The notes under the pieces: model-generated | Told to the model about the DNA's origin: nothing | The model's database searches: none | The model's input: the letters and a program-made list of their open reading frames with translations, nothing else | Program-made: the position numbers and the translations under genes | In this document: positions 1 through 9,400 of the stretch, in pieces | Numbering within the stretch: the stretch's first letter is position 1 | Layout of the letters: every line of letters begins with the position of its first letter | DNA from: an uncultured Pseudomonadota bacterium | Lineage (GTDB): Bacteria; Pseudomonadota; Alphaproteobacteria; Rs-D84 | Direction of reading: 5' to 3' | Assembly (NCBI GenBank): GCA_900313285.1 | Contig: OMQP01000008.1 | Location: forward strand, 1 to 20,071 | Length of the DNA: 20,071 bases

Positions 1-1160
1 CCAGTATGACCAACCATATCACCATTTGCAAAATTTAATAACACAACGTCAAATTTTGAAAGGCGTGGCAATAATGCATCCGTTATTTCATTTGCAGACA
101 TTTCGGGTTTCATATCAAATGTTGCGACGTCTGGTGATGGTATTAAAACTTTTTCTTCGTTTTTGTAATCTATATTGCGTTCTGCATCCATAAAGTATGT
201 TACATGATTATATTTTTCGGTTTCTGCAATACGTAATTGAGATTTTCCGTTTGTCGCCAAAATATCACCCAATGTATTTGTCGTTTTTATATCTGGTAAA
301 AGTGCAGGGCAAATTTCATCAAGTCCTTCGCCGTATTGTGAAAAGCATAATATATGGCAACCATTTTCAACAACTTTGCGCATAATTTGACGTGCACGAT
401 CGCTGCGATAATTACAGAACAAAAAACCATCACGTGTTGTTAATTTAGTTGGTGTTATAACGGTTGGTTTTATAAATTCGTCTGTTTCACCACGAGCATA
501 GGCATTGGCCAATGCGATATCTATTGTTTGTGCATGATATTCTGCTTCAGCATCAGCAATTGCATCAAATGCCAGTTCTGTTCTGTCTAAATTATTATTT
601 CTGTCCATCGTCCAATAACGCCCAGACAAAGTGCCAAAAAATACCGTGTCGTTTTCAATTTCAACTGTCAATTCGGTTTTGATTAAATCTATATATTTTT
701 GTGCTGATTGTGGTGGAGTATCGCGACCATCGGCAATAAAATGAATGCACACACGCAGGTTATGTTTAATAATATGTTTGACAGTTTTTATAATATCAAC
801 AATATTCGCATGAACGCGTCCATCTGACATCAGACCAGAAACATGAACAATTCCACCATCGTTTTGGACAGATTTGATAAAATTGTTTAATTGTTTGTTG
901 TTGTCTAAATCTTCTATTTCGAACCGACGTAAAAATTGATTTACAATTCGTCCTGAACCTATTGTTATATGCCCAACTTCACTGTTCCCCATAATGCCAT
1001 CTGGCAATCCAACCGCGTTACCAGATGCGTTTAATTGTGAATGTGTGTATTCCTTTAATAATTTATCAAAAAATGGCATTTTTGCCAACGCAACAGCATT
1101 ATGCGAAATGTTTTTATTTATACCGACGCCATCTAAAATACATAAAACAACTGGTTTCAT
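1..1160 (-). CDS. gpmI: 2,3-bisphosphoglycerate-independent phosphoglycerate mutase, C-terminus cut by window edge
   Basis: Glycolytic/gluconeogenic enzyme of the cytoplasm that interconverts 3- and 2-phosphoglycerate through a phosphoserine intermediate, using two metal ions (Mn2+ type). Reading the minus strand from ATG at 1160 gives 386 residues without a stop; family members are about 510, so roughly the last quarter is missing. Visible motifs: metal-binding D10 in ILDGVG, the catalytic serine S60 in MGNSEVGH, IADGRDTPP at about 142-150, the arginine-rich YRSDRARQ at about 251, PEMSA at about 352 and NFANGDMVGHT at the cut end, which carries further metal ligands. An AAAGGA ribosome binding site lies about nine bases upstream. 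The gene is divergent from the regulator at 1281. Identification is firm from the motifs; the end of the gene cannot be judged. Confidence 0.96.
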   Translation of the reverse strand, partial: MKPVVLCILDGVGINKNISHNAVALAKMPFFDKLLKEYTHSQLNASGNAVGLPDGIMGNSEVGHITIGSGRIVNQFLRRFEIEDLDNNKQLNNFIKSVQNDGGIVHVSGLMSDGRVHANIVDIIKTVKHIIKHNLRVCIHFIADGRDTPPQSAQKYIDLIKTELTVEIENDTVFFGTLSGRYWTMDRNNNLDRTELAFDAIADAEAEYHAQTIDIALANAYARGETDEFIKPTVITPTKLTTRDGFLFCNYRSDRARQIMRKVVENGCHILCFSQYGEGLDEICPALLPDIKTTNTLGDILATNGKSQLRIAETEKYNHVTYFMDAERNIDYKNEEKVLIPSPDVATFDMKPEMSANEITDALLPRLSKFDVVLLNFANGDMVGHT

Positions 1161-1188
1161 TTTATAAAATCCTTTCTGACAGAATGGT

Positions 1189-1217
1189 ATCATATATGTT
1201 TTTTGATTGCAAAACAA
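1189..1217 (-). promoter_or_regulatory. candidate promoter of gpmI
   Basis: On the minus strand a -10 element TATGAT (1189-1194, five of six matches to TATAAT) lies 17 bases downstream of a weak -35 element TTGTTT (1212-1217). Its -35 box abuts that of the opposite-facing candidate promoter, so the two could not easily be used at once. Position and spacing fit; the -35 box is poor. Confidence 0.4.
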
Positions 1218-1235
1218 AAAGAAACATTGTATATA
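1207..1235 (+). promoter_or_regulatory. candidate promoter of the XRE regulator
   Basis: TTGCAA (1207-1212) and TATATA (1230-1235) are separated by 17 bases, and the second element ends 45 bases before the ATG at 1281. Each box matches the sigma-70 consensus at only four positions. It shares one base with the -35 box of the divergent gpmI promoter. Confidence 0.3.
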
Positions 1236-1280
1236 TGTATTTAGCAAGGAAATTCTTCACAAAGGCAGAGGACATTGAAC

Positions 1281-1709
1281 ATGGTACGCAAAGCAGGGCT
1301 TATAAATGAAGTAGATCACCATATTGCAAAACGCTTGCAATTGCGTCGTATTATGTTGGGAATGTCACAAACTGATTTGGCTAATAAATGCGGTGTCAGT
1401 TTTCAACAAATTCAAAAATATGAAACAGCAGGCAACCGTATTCCTGCAGCACGTTTGTTTGATTTAAGTCAGGCACTTGAAACATCTGTTGCTTTTTTCT
1501 TTTCGGGATTACCTGGCAATTTTCCGCCAGAAACCAAAGCAATTCGTTCGATGCGTGTTTCTGAAGCAAAAGAAAATGATCCTTTATCTAAAAATGAATC
1601 TTTACAGTTGATAAATCTTTATTGGAATTTGCCATCTGATTCACAACGTGAAATGGTTATGCAAATGTTGAAAACACTGAACGGTGAAGATAATAAAAAG
1701 AAATCTTAA
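1281..1709 (+). CDS. XRE-family helix-turn-helix transcriptional regulator
   Basis: A 142-residue DNA-binding protein. Residues about 10-70 form a Cro/C1-type helix-turn-helix: the run LRRIMLGMSQTDLANKCGVS is helix 1 to helix 2, and FQQIQKYETAGNRIPAARLF holds the recognition helix and following helices. The signature (LGMSQ, FQQIQKYE, NRI, ASRLF-like, then a short Phe-rich stretch AFFFSG) is typical of a widespread alphaproteobacterial regulator type, which supports the proposed lineage. The C-terminal half is polar and may serve in dimerisation. I chose ATG 1281 over an in-frame TTG at 1275 because AGAGGA (1267-1272) is eight bases before the ATG but only two before the TTG. Target genes cannot be told from the sequence; the divergent gpmI is an obvious candidate only by position. 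A terminator follows. Confidence 0.88.
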   Translation: MVRKAGLINEVDHHIAKRLQLRRIMLGMSQTDLANKCGVSFQQIQKYETAGNRIPAARLFDLSQALETSVAFFFSGLPGNFPPETKAIRSMRVSEAKENDPLSKNESLQLINLYWNLPSDSQREMVMQMLKTLNGEDNKKKS

Positions 1710-1734
1710 ACAAAACAAGTTAAAAAGGTTTGTA

Positions 1735-1759
1735 AAAAAACGCCAAATTGGCGTTTTTT
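1735..1759. terminator. bidirectional intrinsic terminator between convergent genes
   Basis: An 11-base-pair stem (1735-1745 with 1749-1759) has a CGCCA/TGGCG core, a three-base AAT loop and flanking A and T runs on either side. It therefore reads as a hairpin followed by a U run in both directions. It sits 26 bases after the XRE stop and 36 bases after the stop of the minus-strand 865-residue gene, and likely ends both transcripts. Confidence 0.85.
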
Positions 1760-1794
1760 GTTTTAATAAGCATGTATCTATTTTTTATATGTTA

Positions 1795-4392
1795 TTATTT
1801 TATCGCATTAAATTTTTTTTGAGTCTGTTGTAATAATTTATTTGTTTGTCCGTTAAATAAATTCCCTTTTGGGTTCAATTGATTTAGTATAGAGGGATTA
1901 ACTCCATGAAAAGGTAAAACACCAAAACCAGACGAAGTGCCGGTTGACGATGTTGCCGTTTTCTGACTGTCATCAGTCCCGGTTGACGATGTTGCTGTTT
2001 CCTGACTGTCATCAGCGATACCGCTTTCACTTGAAACAGAATTTTCAATAAAATTCTCTACGTGACATGTTTTACCATCCCATACACCATTTAAGAATTC
2101 AGTACATCTGTTTTCAAACCATGCCTCTTTTAATTCACATTCTGCAGTAGCTGTGTTAAATGTTGCGTAATCTGATCCTAATCTATCACACTGATCACTG
2201 GCAGAACCGTTTACACACCACCCAATTTCTTTCAAATTTAATTTTTCTATTTGGGCAACAGTGGTAATTTTTGTTCCATAATATTTTTCATAAAATTCTT
2301 GGACTAATATCGCAGGATTTGGATTTGATAATTCTTCCCCGCTGACCCATGTGCCAGTAAAATCTTTATCGTGTTCACATCCAGCAGTGAATTGAATGCC
2401 TAATTCGTCATAAATATCTTTGATGATTTGATTCATAATATTCGTATTAAATGCATTTTGATCCTGCAGGGTATTAGAATCATCATTCAGGACCAAATCT
2501 TGTGCACAGAACGTATCCATACGCATATCCATTGCAGCGCGCAACTGTTCTTTTGGCATGGTTTTGCATTTGCCATATTTAATAGCGTCTTCTGTGCCAA
2601 TATCTTCATCGCATAATTCATGAGCATATTTTGTCAAGGCGGCTTCACATCCTTCTGCAACTTTTACAGAATCAACAGTATCAACGAAAGTTAACAGGGA
2701 TTGTAAGCCGCATTTTTTGCCTTCTACAGCAGTTAATTTTTTTGTTTTGTCGTCATATTTACAACCGTTAGGATCACCGTATAATGCAGCGCATGCCTGA
2801 ACACGTTCGTAACACATTCCACGTGCAGTTACTGCTGCAATTGCATCTGTGCTTTGCATTTTAGTTGTATCTAATCCTTTCAATGCGCCACTTTGTGTAT
2901 CATAACATTCTTTGATTGTTGTCACACAAGAATCTTTTACTTTTTGAATCATGTCATCTTGCGCCTGGGATATTTTAATCAAAGCAGTGCGTTTAAATTC
3001 TTCCCATACAATATCTGCTTTATCACGGCATGTGTCTAATGCGGTTTCCACAAACATCTTTTTTGATTCAAGATTTTTATTGAATTCAGGATTTGCTTTT
3101 AAAACATCGGCGGTACCATCTAGAACAATTATGGAATTCAATTTAAACAATGCCTGGGAAAATATAGGTTCACCAGTTGTAGAATTTACATAAAGCCCTG
3201 TATAGTCCATGCATTTTTCATAGTTTTCACCACAAGCTGTCGGTTTCTTTATTGCTTCTTCAACCTTTGATAAACATTCGTTAACATCTTGGGAATTATG
3301 TGCACGATATTCTTCTAATCTGGCATCACGAAGATATTTTTCAGCCGTTCTAACTGTTTCTTCGACCGATGATTTTTTTGCGTTTATGTTCTTTTCATAT
3401 ATATTACAATCTTGAGTAATCATAATAGAATAGGCGGATTTAGCCAAATTGAACATAGCGTCACTGCCACAAGAATCTTTTGTGATTTCAGAACACTGAT
3501 TCATTGCATTGTCATATAATGCCTTTCCTTCTAAATCAGCCATGTTCGTTGTAGAATCGCCAAAGAACGACGATGACGAAGCGCCAAATATATCATCGCT
3601 GCCAGAACCAAAACCAGACAAATCAAGAACGCCTAATGACAAGGTTTGTTTTTGGGCCGTTTTGCCAGACAAAACATCACCAATACTGTTTAATAATTTT
3701 TGAGATGCACTGGTATCTTTTTTAATAGCTTCTTCACCAGCACTGGCAGAATACATTGCATTAACTTCTGCAGCAGTTTTATCCACTGCATTTAAGTTGT
3801 TATCCTGAAATTCAGCCAACATTTGTAATGCTTGATCTAATTTATCAGACGTTTCACGAAAGCCAGTGAATCTGTCACTGCAAAAACATCTTCTGTATGT
3901 TTCATTAGCATTTGCACAGAACTGATCCATACATGTTGCATATGCATCACGACATCCAGAATATCCACCACCGATTTTAGTAATATCATTGAATACGGCT
4001 GTTGCACGTGCTGTGCCTGCGCGAGATAAATTTGCACCAGATTTCTTTAACACACCAGATGTACCAGAACGTGCCAGCGCTGGTTTAGATGCAGTGCGTG
4101 ATTTTGCTGAATTGTTCAAGACAGGGCGCACAGAACGCACAGAGGCGGTTCTTGCCGAAGCCGGACGCGCTGTTACAACGGTACGCTGTTTACGAGAATT
4201 TACTGCGGCTGTGCGTGCAATAACAGATGTTGCAGAACGACGGATAGAAGCGTTAGAATCATTATCTATTGAACGAACATTTTCACGAACTGAATTACTG
4301 CGTGGATTTTGTTGCTGTATAGCAAACGCCACAGTCGGTATAATTAATGCCAGCACAGATGTTTTTAAAATATTTTTGATAAAACCCGCCAC
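1795..4392 (-). CDS. cysteine-rich exported protein of unknown function (865 aa)
   Basis: No named family recognised with certainty, though proteins like it seem to recur in uncultured gut alphaproteobacteria (recollection). Start is GTG at 4392 with a GAGAG-type ribosome binding site about nine bases upstream; no better start fits the signal peptide. Residues 1-24 are a signal peptide (KNILK, hydrophobic run, cleavage expected after AFA), so the protein should reach the periplasm or cell surface. Residues about 30-135 are low-complexity, rich in Arg, Ser, Ala and Thr, and strongly basic. A cysteine cluster follows: C147, C154, C159, C169 and C171 (spacing C-x6-C-x4-C-x9-C-x-C). The remaining 690 residues hold roughly 30 further cysteines, often in pairs, separated by charged helical stretches, which suggests a disulfide-bonded helical protein. 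Residues near 800-830 include a 13-residue tandem repeat. No membrane anchor is seen beyond the signal peptide. It is the last gene of the secA-led run, 57 bases after the preceding gene. Confidence 0.85.
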   Translation of the reverse strand: MAGFIKNILKTSVLALIIPTVAFAIQQQNPRSNSVRENVRSIDNDSNASIRRSATSVIARTAAVNSRKQRTVVTARPASARTASVRSVRPVLNNSAKSRTASKPALARSGTSGVLKKSGANLSRAGTARATAVFNDITKIGGGYSGCRDAYATCMDQFCANANETYRRCFCSDRFTGFRETSDKLDQALQMLAEFQDNNLNAVDKTAAEVNAMYSASAGEEAIKKDTSASQKLLNSIGDVLSGKTAQKQTLSLGVLDLSGFGSGSDDIFGASSSSFFGDSTTNMADLEGKALYDNAMNQCSEITKDSCGSDAMFNLAKSAYSIMITQDCNIYEKNINAKKSSVEETVRTAEKYLRDARLEEYRAHNSQDVNECLSKVEEAIKKPTACGENYEKCMDYTGLYVNSTTGEPIFSQALFKLNSIIVLDGTADVLKANPEFNKNLESKKMFVETALDTCRDKADIVWEEFKRTALIKISQAQDDMIQKVKDSCVTTIKECYDTQSGALKGLDTTKMQSTDAIAAVTARGMCYERVQACAALYGDPNGCKYDDKTKKLTAVEGKKCGLQSLLTFVDTVDSVKVAEGCEAALTKYAHELCDEDIGTEDAIKYGKCKTMPKEQLRAAMDMRMDTFCAQDLVLNDDSNTLQDQNAFNTNIMNQIIKDIYDELGIQFTAGCEHDKDFTGTWVSGEELSNPNPAILVQEFYEKYYGTKITTVAQIEKLNLKEIGWCVNGSASDQCDRLGSDYATFNTATAECELKEAWFENRCTEFLNGVWDGKTCHVENFIENSVSSESGIADDSQETATSSTGTDDSQKTATSSTGTSSGFGVLPFHGVNPSILNQLNPKGNLFNGQTNKLLQQTQKKFNAIK
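1940..2015 (-). repeat. two-copy 39-base tandem repeat inside the cysteine-rich protein gene
   Basis: Two copies of a 37-base block (1940-1976 and 1979-2015) occur at a period of 39 bases and differ at only two positions. In protein they give a 13-residue repeat, DDSQETATSSTGT then DDSQKTATSSTGT. The period is a multiple of three, so gain or loss of a copy keeps the frame. Confidence 0.9.
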
Positions 4393-4449
4393 TTTTTTAT
4401 TCTCTCTTTTTATTCATTTTATCATTTTTTACTGTTTTAATGCAAGAGT

Positions 4450-5046
4450 TTATTCAATGCAACAGTTAACTGCGTTTTTTACCCATTGTCCCAATCTTTT
4501 TACACCAGACACTTTTTCTGTTTTTTCCGCTTTGGGTGTTTTTTTTGATTCTTTTGTTGCGGTACATGCTTCTGTTGCGCCATCATAAAAAGCTGGTACA
4601 GATTCATGAACACCGCCCAAATCGATTAAATGCATGTTTAAACCCCAGAACAAAGAATATAAATCATATGCTTTTTCAAACATTTCATATGCTTCTTTCT
4701 TTTTTCCTGCGCCAATTGCTTTTGTGCCAACTTCATATATGCGCATAGATGCAGCCAACAAATGTTTTGAAATACACCATACTTCACCATCGTCGCCGCT
4801 TGATTTTTTAACTATGCGTTCCATTAATTCTTTGCGCATGGAACGAACAGTGTTAATCAAATCGTAAAATCCTACTTTACCAGTTTTTGCGCCACTAAAG
4901 AAAAAGTGTTCTTCTAATGATACTAAATTCATCAAAGCAATAGATAAATCCTGGTCGGAAGACAAATCAAGAGGGTTAGCTTTTTTTGCTTCATCTAATT
5001 TTTGAATCATTTCTTCCATAGATAATTTTTTATTTGTTTTTTTCAT
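4450..5046 (-). CDS. conserved-looking small helical protein of unknown function (198 aa)
   Basis: Soluble protein with no signal peptide or membrane segment. Residues about 8-175 look almost wholly helical: a Lys/Glu-rich start, then DLSSDQDLSIALMNLVSLEE, a region with RSMRKELMERI, then GEVWCISKHLLAASMRIYEVG, which reads like a strongly conserved core, and a Tyr/Phe-rich helix (EMFEKAYDLYSLFWGLN). The tail (about 165-185) is a Lys/Glu/Thr linker ending in a short amphipathic segment with two adjacent cysteines. I associate this kind of protein with candidate-phyla genomes but cannot name a function. ATG at 5046 has AAGGA about eight bases upstream. It lies 18 bases after the CxxC membrane protein gene, so the two are almost surely co-transcribed and may act together. 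Confidence 0.8.
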   Translation of the reverse strand: MKKTNKKLSMEEMIQKLDEAKKANPLDLSSDQDLSIALMNLVSLEEHFFFSGAKTGKVGFYDLINTVRSMRKELMERIVKKSSGDDGEVWCISKHLLAASMRIYEVGTKAIGAGKKKEAYEMFEKAYDLYSLFWGLNMHLIDLGGVHESVPAFYDGATEACTATKESKKTPKAEKTEKVSGVKRLGQWVKNAVNCCIE

Positions 5047-5064
5047 CTTTATATTCCTTTTTCA

Positions 5065-5556
5065 TTATAACGCGAATTTTGAAACCAGCCAACTTGTCAC
5101 AAACAACATAACTAATGCCAAAACAACTTTTTCAAAAGGGAAATGCGCATGATTGTTATTATGACGTTTCATATATTCATACAGTTTCTGAGAAACAATA
5201 TAAACTATGGCACCAATTATTGCCCAGAACAAGAAAGCATCTATTATCCAAAAGCATGGTTGATATGTTAAATGGCGAATATACAATGCACCAATCATAG
5301 AAAAAGATATCAACATTAAAATTATGTCACGACCAAAGAAATGCCAATTCTTTTTATCAAACCATTTAATCGCCCAATAACCTAAAATTACCAAAAAAGC
5401 ACCCAACCACACAGCAACAGCATTATCACATACTCCCAATTTTCGTGATATTGTAAGTGTTGCACCAATCGCAACCGTGCAAACAGCACATGCAGGATTT
5501 GCAAAAACATTAGATGTTGCAAGTGTTCCACATAATACGGCTAATAATTTTTTCAT
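5065..5556 (-). CDS. small CxxC membrane protein of unknown function (163 aa)
   Basis: A longer reading from 5637 is open but would overlap the end of rsmH and put 27 hydrophilic residues before the signal peptide. The ATG at 5556 has AAGGA close upstream and gives a clean N-terminus, so I prefer it. Residues 1-19 are a signal peptide (MKKLLAVL...VFA), followed by NPACAVC, so C23 and C26 form a CxxC motif just outside or at the membrane face. Hydrophobic segments at about 44-65, 77-93, 101-126 and 142-163 suggest four membrane spans; a short charged loop (RHNNNHAHFPFEK) precedes the last. The CxxC could bind a metal or take part in thiol chemistry, which would fit the cysteine-rich exported protein two genes downstream, but this is only a guess. 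The family recalls one I know from candidate-phyla bacteria, often starting with a similar PACxVCT motif. Confidence 0.8.
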   Translation of the reverse strand: MKKLLAVLCGTLATSNVFANPACAVCTVAIGATLTISRKLGVCDNAVAVWLGAFLVILGYWAIKWFDKKNWHFFGRDIILMLISFSMIGALYIRHLTYQPCFWIIDAFLFWAIIGAIVYIVSQKLYEYMKRHNNNHAHFPFEKVVLALVMLFVTSWLVSKFAL

Positions 5557-5617
5557 CTTTCTTCCTTTTTCCTTTCGATATTTTAACAAAAAACTCATAT
5601 TCAGGTCAACTGTATAT

Positions 5618-6466
5618 TTAAAGTTTTTGTACGGCACGCATGTGCGCCGAACGAGAACGCGGGTTTTGATTTAATTCTGAATCTGATGGGGTAAATGTTT
5701 TTAAAGATTCATATTCTGCATCACTCAATTTTGGCAGGCGCGGATCCCCTTCAGTTTGTGTCCATTTGCGAAAAGTATTTTTAACAATCCTGTCTTCAAG
5801 AGAATGAAAGGTGACACAAACACAACGACCGCCCGGACGTAACATATTATGCACAGCATCCAAAGCAGCTTTAATTTGTCCCATTTCATCATTAACTGCT
5901 ATACGTAATGCCTGAAACACAGGCGCAACATCTTTTGGATTTTTAATTAAATCACGCAATTCAAAAGTAGTTGTTGGACAATGTTCTTTTAGAATATGTG
6001 CCAATTTATGTGATGATTTTATGTCCCCATATTCATACAATATGTCTGCTAAATCGTTTTCAGTAATGTTTTGTATCAATCTTTGGGCGGTTATTTCTGA
6101 TCGTGTATCCATGCGCATATCAAGTGGCGCATCAAACCGAAAAGAAAATCCGCGTTCAGCATTATCTATTTGCATTGATGATATTCCCAAATCAAAAACA
6201 ACATCATCAAAATCATTTGAATTTAATTCGCTTATACCTGAGAAAGCAGAATTTATAAAAAGAAAATTATCACCATATTCTTGTTTTAATTTTTTTGCAT
6301 CATCTACAACATTTATATCACGATCAAAAGCAATAACCTTTGCGCCATTTTCTAGAAATGCGCGTGAATATCCACCCGCACCAAACGTACAATCAACAAT
6401 TGTACGATTTTTTATATCGCCTAATGTTTTTAATACAGCATCCAAAAGAACCGGTATATGTTTCAT
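5618..6466 (-). CDS. rsmH: 16S rRNA (cytosine-1402-N4) methyltransferase RsmH
   Basis: Methylates N4 of C1402 in the 16S rRNA decoding centre with S-adenosylmethionine. The 282-residue protein carries the family motifs: HIPVLLDAV at the start, the SAM-binding VDCTFGAGGYS at 24-34, FDRD near 48, VFDLGISSMQID, RGFSFRFDAPLDMRMD, ALRIAVNDEM and VTFHSLEDRIVK. It is slightly shorter than the E. coli protein (about 313). Its ATG overlaps the dnaE stop by one base (TAATG), which points to translational coupling. In most bacteria rsmH sits second in the division and cell-wall (dcw) cluster after mraZ; here it follows dnaE and is followed by unknown genes. Confidence 0.97.
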   Translation of the reverse strand: MKHIPVLLDAVLKTLGDIKNRTIVDCTFGAGGYSRAFLENGAKVIAFDRDINVVDDAKKLKQEYGDNFLFINSAFSGISELNSNDFDDVVFDLGISSMQIDNAERGFSFRFDAPLDMRMDTRSEITAQRLIQNITENDLADILYEYGDIKSSHKLAHILKEHCPTTTFELRDLIKNPKDVAPVFQALRIAVNDEMGQIKAALDAVHNMLRPGGRCVCVTFHSLEDRIVKNTFRKWTQTEGDPRLPKLSDAEYESLKTFTPSDSELNQNPRSRSAHMRAVQKL

Positions 6467-9400
6467 TATTCTATAGTAACCTTTGTGCCAAGGGCTGTTA
6501 AATCTTTTGCTGTTGTTGCGCCTAATTCAACCGTGTTCTTTAATACTAATGATACGTTTTTATCAGTTGAATATAAATTCAAAACAATTTTAGTATTACC
6601 AGGGCGCAATGCGGACAAAGCTTTTTTTACATCATTCAAAACAGATTTGTCGTGAATATCTATAGTTAAAGTTTTTGCGATTTTTGCGACCCATTTGTTT
6701 AATGGTATGATTGAGTCCATAAATATAGAAACACGATCATCACGAACAGATGTTTTGCCAGAAATAACGACTTCTGTTTCATTTGCTAGTATTTGAGATA
6801 AATCAATGGATGCTTCACCAAAGGCAACACATTCAATGTTGCCAAAACTATCAGAAGCGTTTATTGTTAGCATATCTTTACCTGTTTTTGTTTTGCGTCG
6901 TGAAAAAGAATTAACATTAGCTGCTATTTGTACCGATTTTCTGTCGCCAAGATCTTGCAGAGTTTGGCTGGTTGTTAATTTTGCAGATGTAATCAAATGT
7001 TTGTACTGATCCAATGGATGTGCAGAAATATAAAAACCAAGTGCAGATAATTCGTTTTCAAGTTTTTGTGCAAATGTCCATGTTTTTGTTTTTGGCAGGT
7101 CTTTTAACAATCTGTCTTCGCTGACGTCGTCTTCGGTTGTGTTTGCAAACAAAGATAACGAATTTGCTGTCTCACGCGATTTAGATGCATATGCTAATAT
7201 TGCATCAGCATTCATAAATATCAAAGCACGATTTTTTTCTAATGAATCTAACACACCAACTTTTGCAAATGCTTCAAGAATACGTTTGTTCATAATAGGT
7301 GCACAACGTTTCGCAAAATCAGTCAGATTTTTAAATTTTCCATGTGCTTCGCGTTCAGCAACAATCGCGTCTGTGGCAACAGTCCCAACACCTTTGATAG
7401 CTGCCAGTGCATAAATTATTTTTCCGTCCTTAACTGTAAATGTAGATTCGCTTTCGTTGATATCTGGCGCAACGATAGGAATATTAAAATTAGTTTTTGC
7501 ATCGTCTACAAATATTGCCAGTTGATCTGTATCATTCATGTTACTTGACATAGATGCTGCTAGAAATTCAGCTGGGAAATGAGCCTTTAGATATGCACAT
7601 TGGTTTGCAACGATAGAATAGGCGATAGCATGAGATTTATTAAATGCGTATTTTGCAAATTCTTTAAATTTTTCCCATAAATCTTTTGCTGTTTCTTCGT
7701 CCAGTGTGCCTTCGTTTTTGCAACCTTCCAAGAATTTAATCTCAAGTTTTGCCAACAGTTCTATTTTCTTTTTACCCATCGCTTTACGCACTGTATCAGA
7801 TTCCCCACGCGTAAATCCGGCCAAAGCACGTGTTAATTGCATAACCTGTTCTTGATAAACAATAATACCATAACTTTCTTTTAATATTGGTTCTGCACGC
7901 GGATGGACATATTCAATTGGTTCTTCACCATGCATACGTGCAATAAATTGTGGAATAAATGCAATAGGCCCCGGGCGGTTTAAAGCATTAAGCGCAGATA
8001 TTTCTAAAAAGCTTGTTGGATGCATTTTTTTAAGTGTCTGTTGAACAAACGTAGCATCAAATTGGAATATACCTTCAGTTAAACCAGATTGCCACAGTTT
8101 CATTGTTTTATCATCATCTGTTGGAATCTGGTCTAAATCAATATTTATACCCTGTGTTTTTTGAATAAGTTTAGTTGCATATTTTAATACAACCAATGTT
8201 TCCAAACCTAAAAAGTCAAATTTAATTAACCCTGCGTTTTCCAAATAATGACCGTCAAATTGACACGATGGTAATGCATTTGCTGGATCGCGATACACAG
8301 GAGCTATTTTTGTTGTAGGCCTGTCGCCAATAACAACACCACAAGCATGTTGTCCAAGGTTACGTATAGAACCTTCAAGTGCTTCTGCTATAGAAACAAC
8401 TTTTTTCATATCTGTATCATTTTCAAGAATTTCTTGAATTTCATGTGATGATTCAACTGCTTCTTTTAAAGTTTTTGCCTCGGCTGGTATCAATTTAGAC
8501 AATCTGTCCGATTTAGAATAAGGCATACCATAAACACGACCAATATCACGAATTGCACCGCGTGCCTGTAAACTGCCAAATGTAATTATTCGACATACAG
8601 AATCTCGTCCATATTTTTCGCCAACATAATCTAATACGCGTTCGATACCAGTTGGTTCAAAATCAACGTCAAAATCCGGCATAGAAATACGGTCCGGATT
8701 TAAAAATCTTTCAAACAATAAACCGTATTTTAATGGATCAACATGTGTTATTCCCAACGCCCATGCTACAATAGAACCAGCACCAGAACCACGACCTGGA
8801 CCCGTTAAAATATCATTGTTTCTGCACCAGTTAATATAATCAGCAACAATTAAGAAATATCCAGGGAATCCCATACCAATAATAACACCTAATTCATATT
8901 CGGCCTGTTCAAAATAGGGGGTTTCATCTGTAATATTATGCTCTTTGATTCTGGCTTTTAATCCGTTTATTGTTGCGTCACGCAACATTTGACATTCTGC
9001 TTCGAGATTGTCTCCAAAACGTGGCAGTAATGGTTTTTCATGAACATTAACAAAAAATGCACAACGCTTTGCAATATTAACTGTGTTTTCTATTGCTTCA
9101 GGTAAATCAGAAAACAATTCTGCCATTTCATCACTTGATTTAAAATATTGTTCAGATGATTTACGCGGTCTGTCTGGATCTATAACTTTTGTTTGACCTA
9201 ATACGCAACTTAAAGCATCCATCGCTTCATAATCAGACTTTTCCGCAAAACAAACATCATTTGTTGCAACAATAGGTATATTTAAATCACGTGCAATTTG
9301 CAAAAACACAGGTTCTGTTTTTATTTCAGATTCTAAACCGTGCCTTTGAATTTCTATGTAAAAATTGTTGCCAAAAATATCTAAAAATTGTTGTGCAAGA

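Noticed and set aside
1025..1309. 94-codon open frame on the plus strand
   Set aside because: It overlaps gpmI on the opposite strand, runs across the divergent promoter region and enters the XRE gene in another frame, with no family features.
3989..4588. 199-codon open frame on the plus strand
   Set aside because: It is antisense to the start of the cysteine-rich gene and the end of the 198-residue gene, both of which have clear protein features and ribosome binding sites. Its composition reflects the complement of the Arg/Ala-rich region.
5557..5637. Longer N-terminus for the CxxC membrane protein
   Set aside because: It would overlap rsmH by 20 bases and place 27 polar residues before a typical signal peptide; the internal ATG has a better ribosome binding site.
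6021..6476. 151-codon open frame on the plus strand
   Set aside because: It is fully antisense to rsmH, which carries all family motifs.
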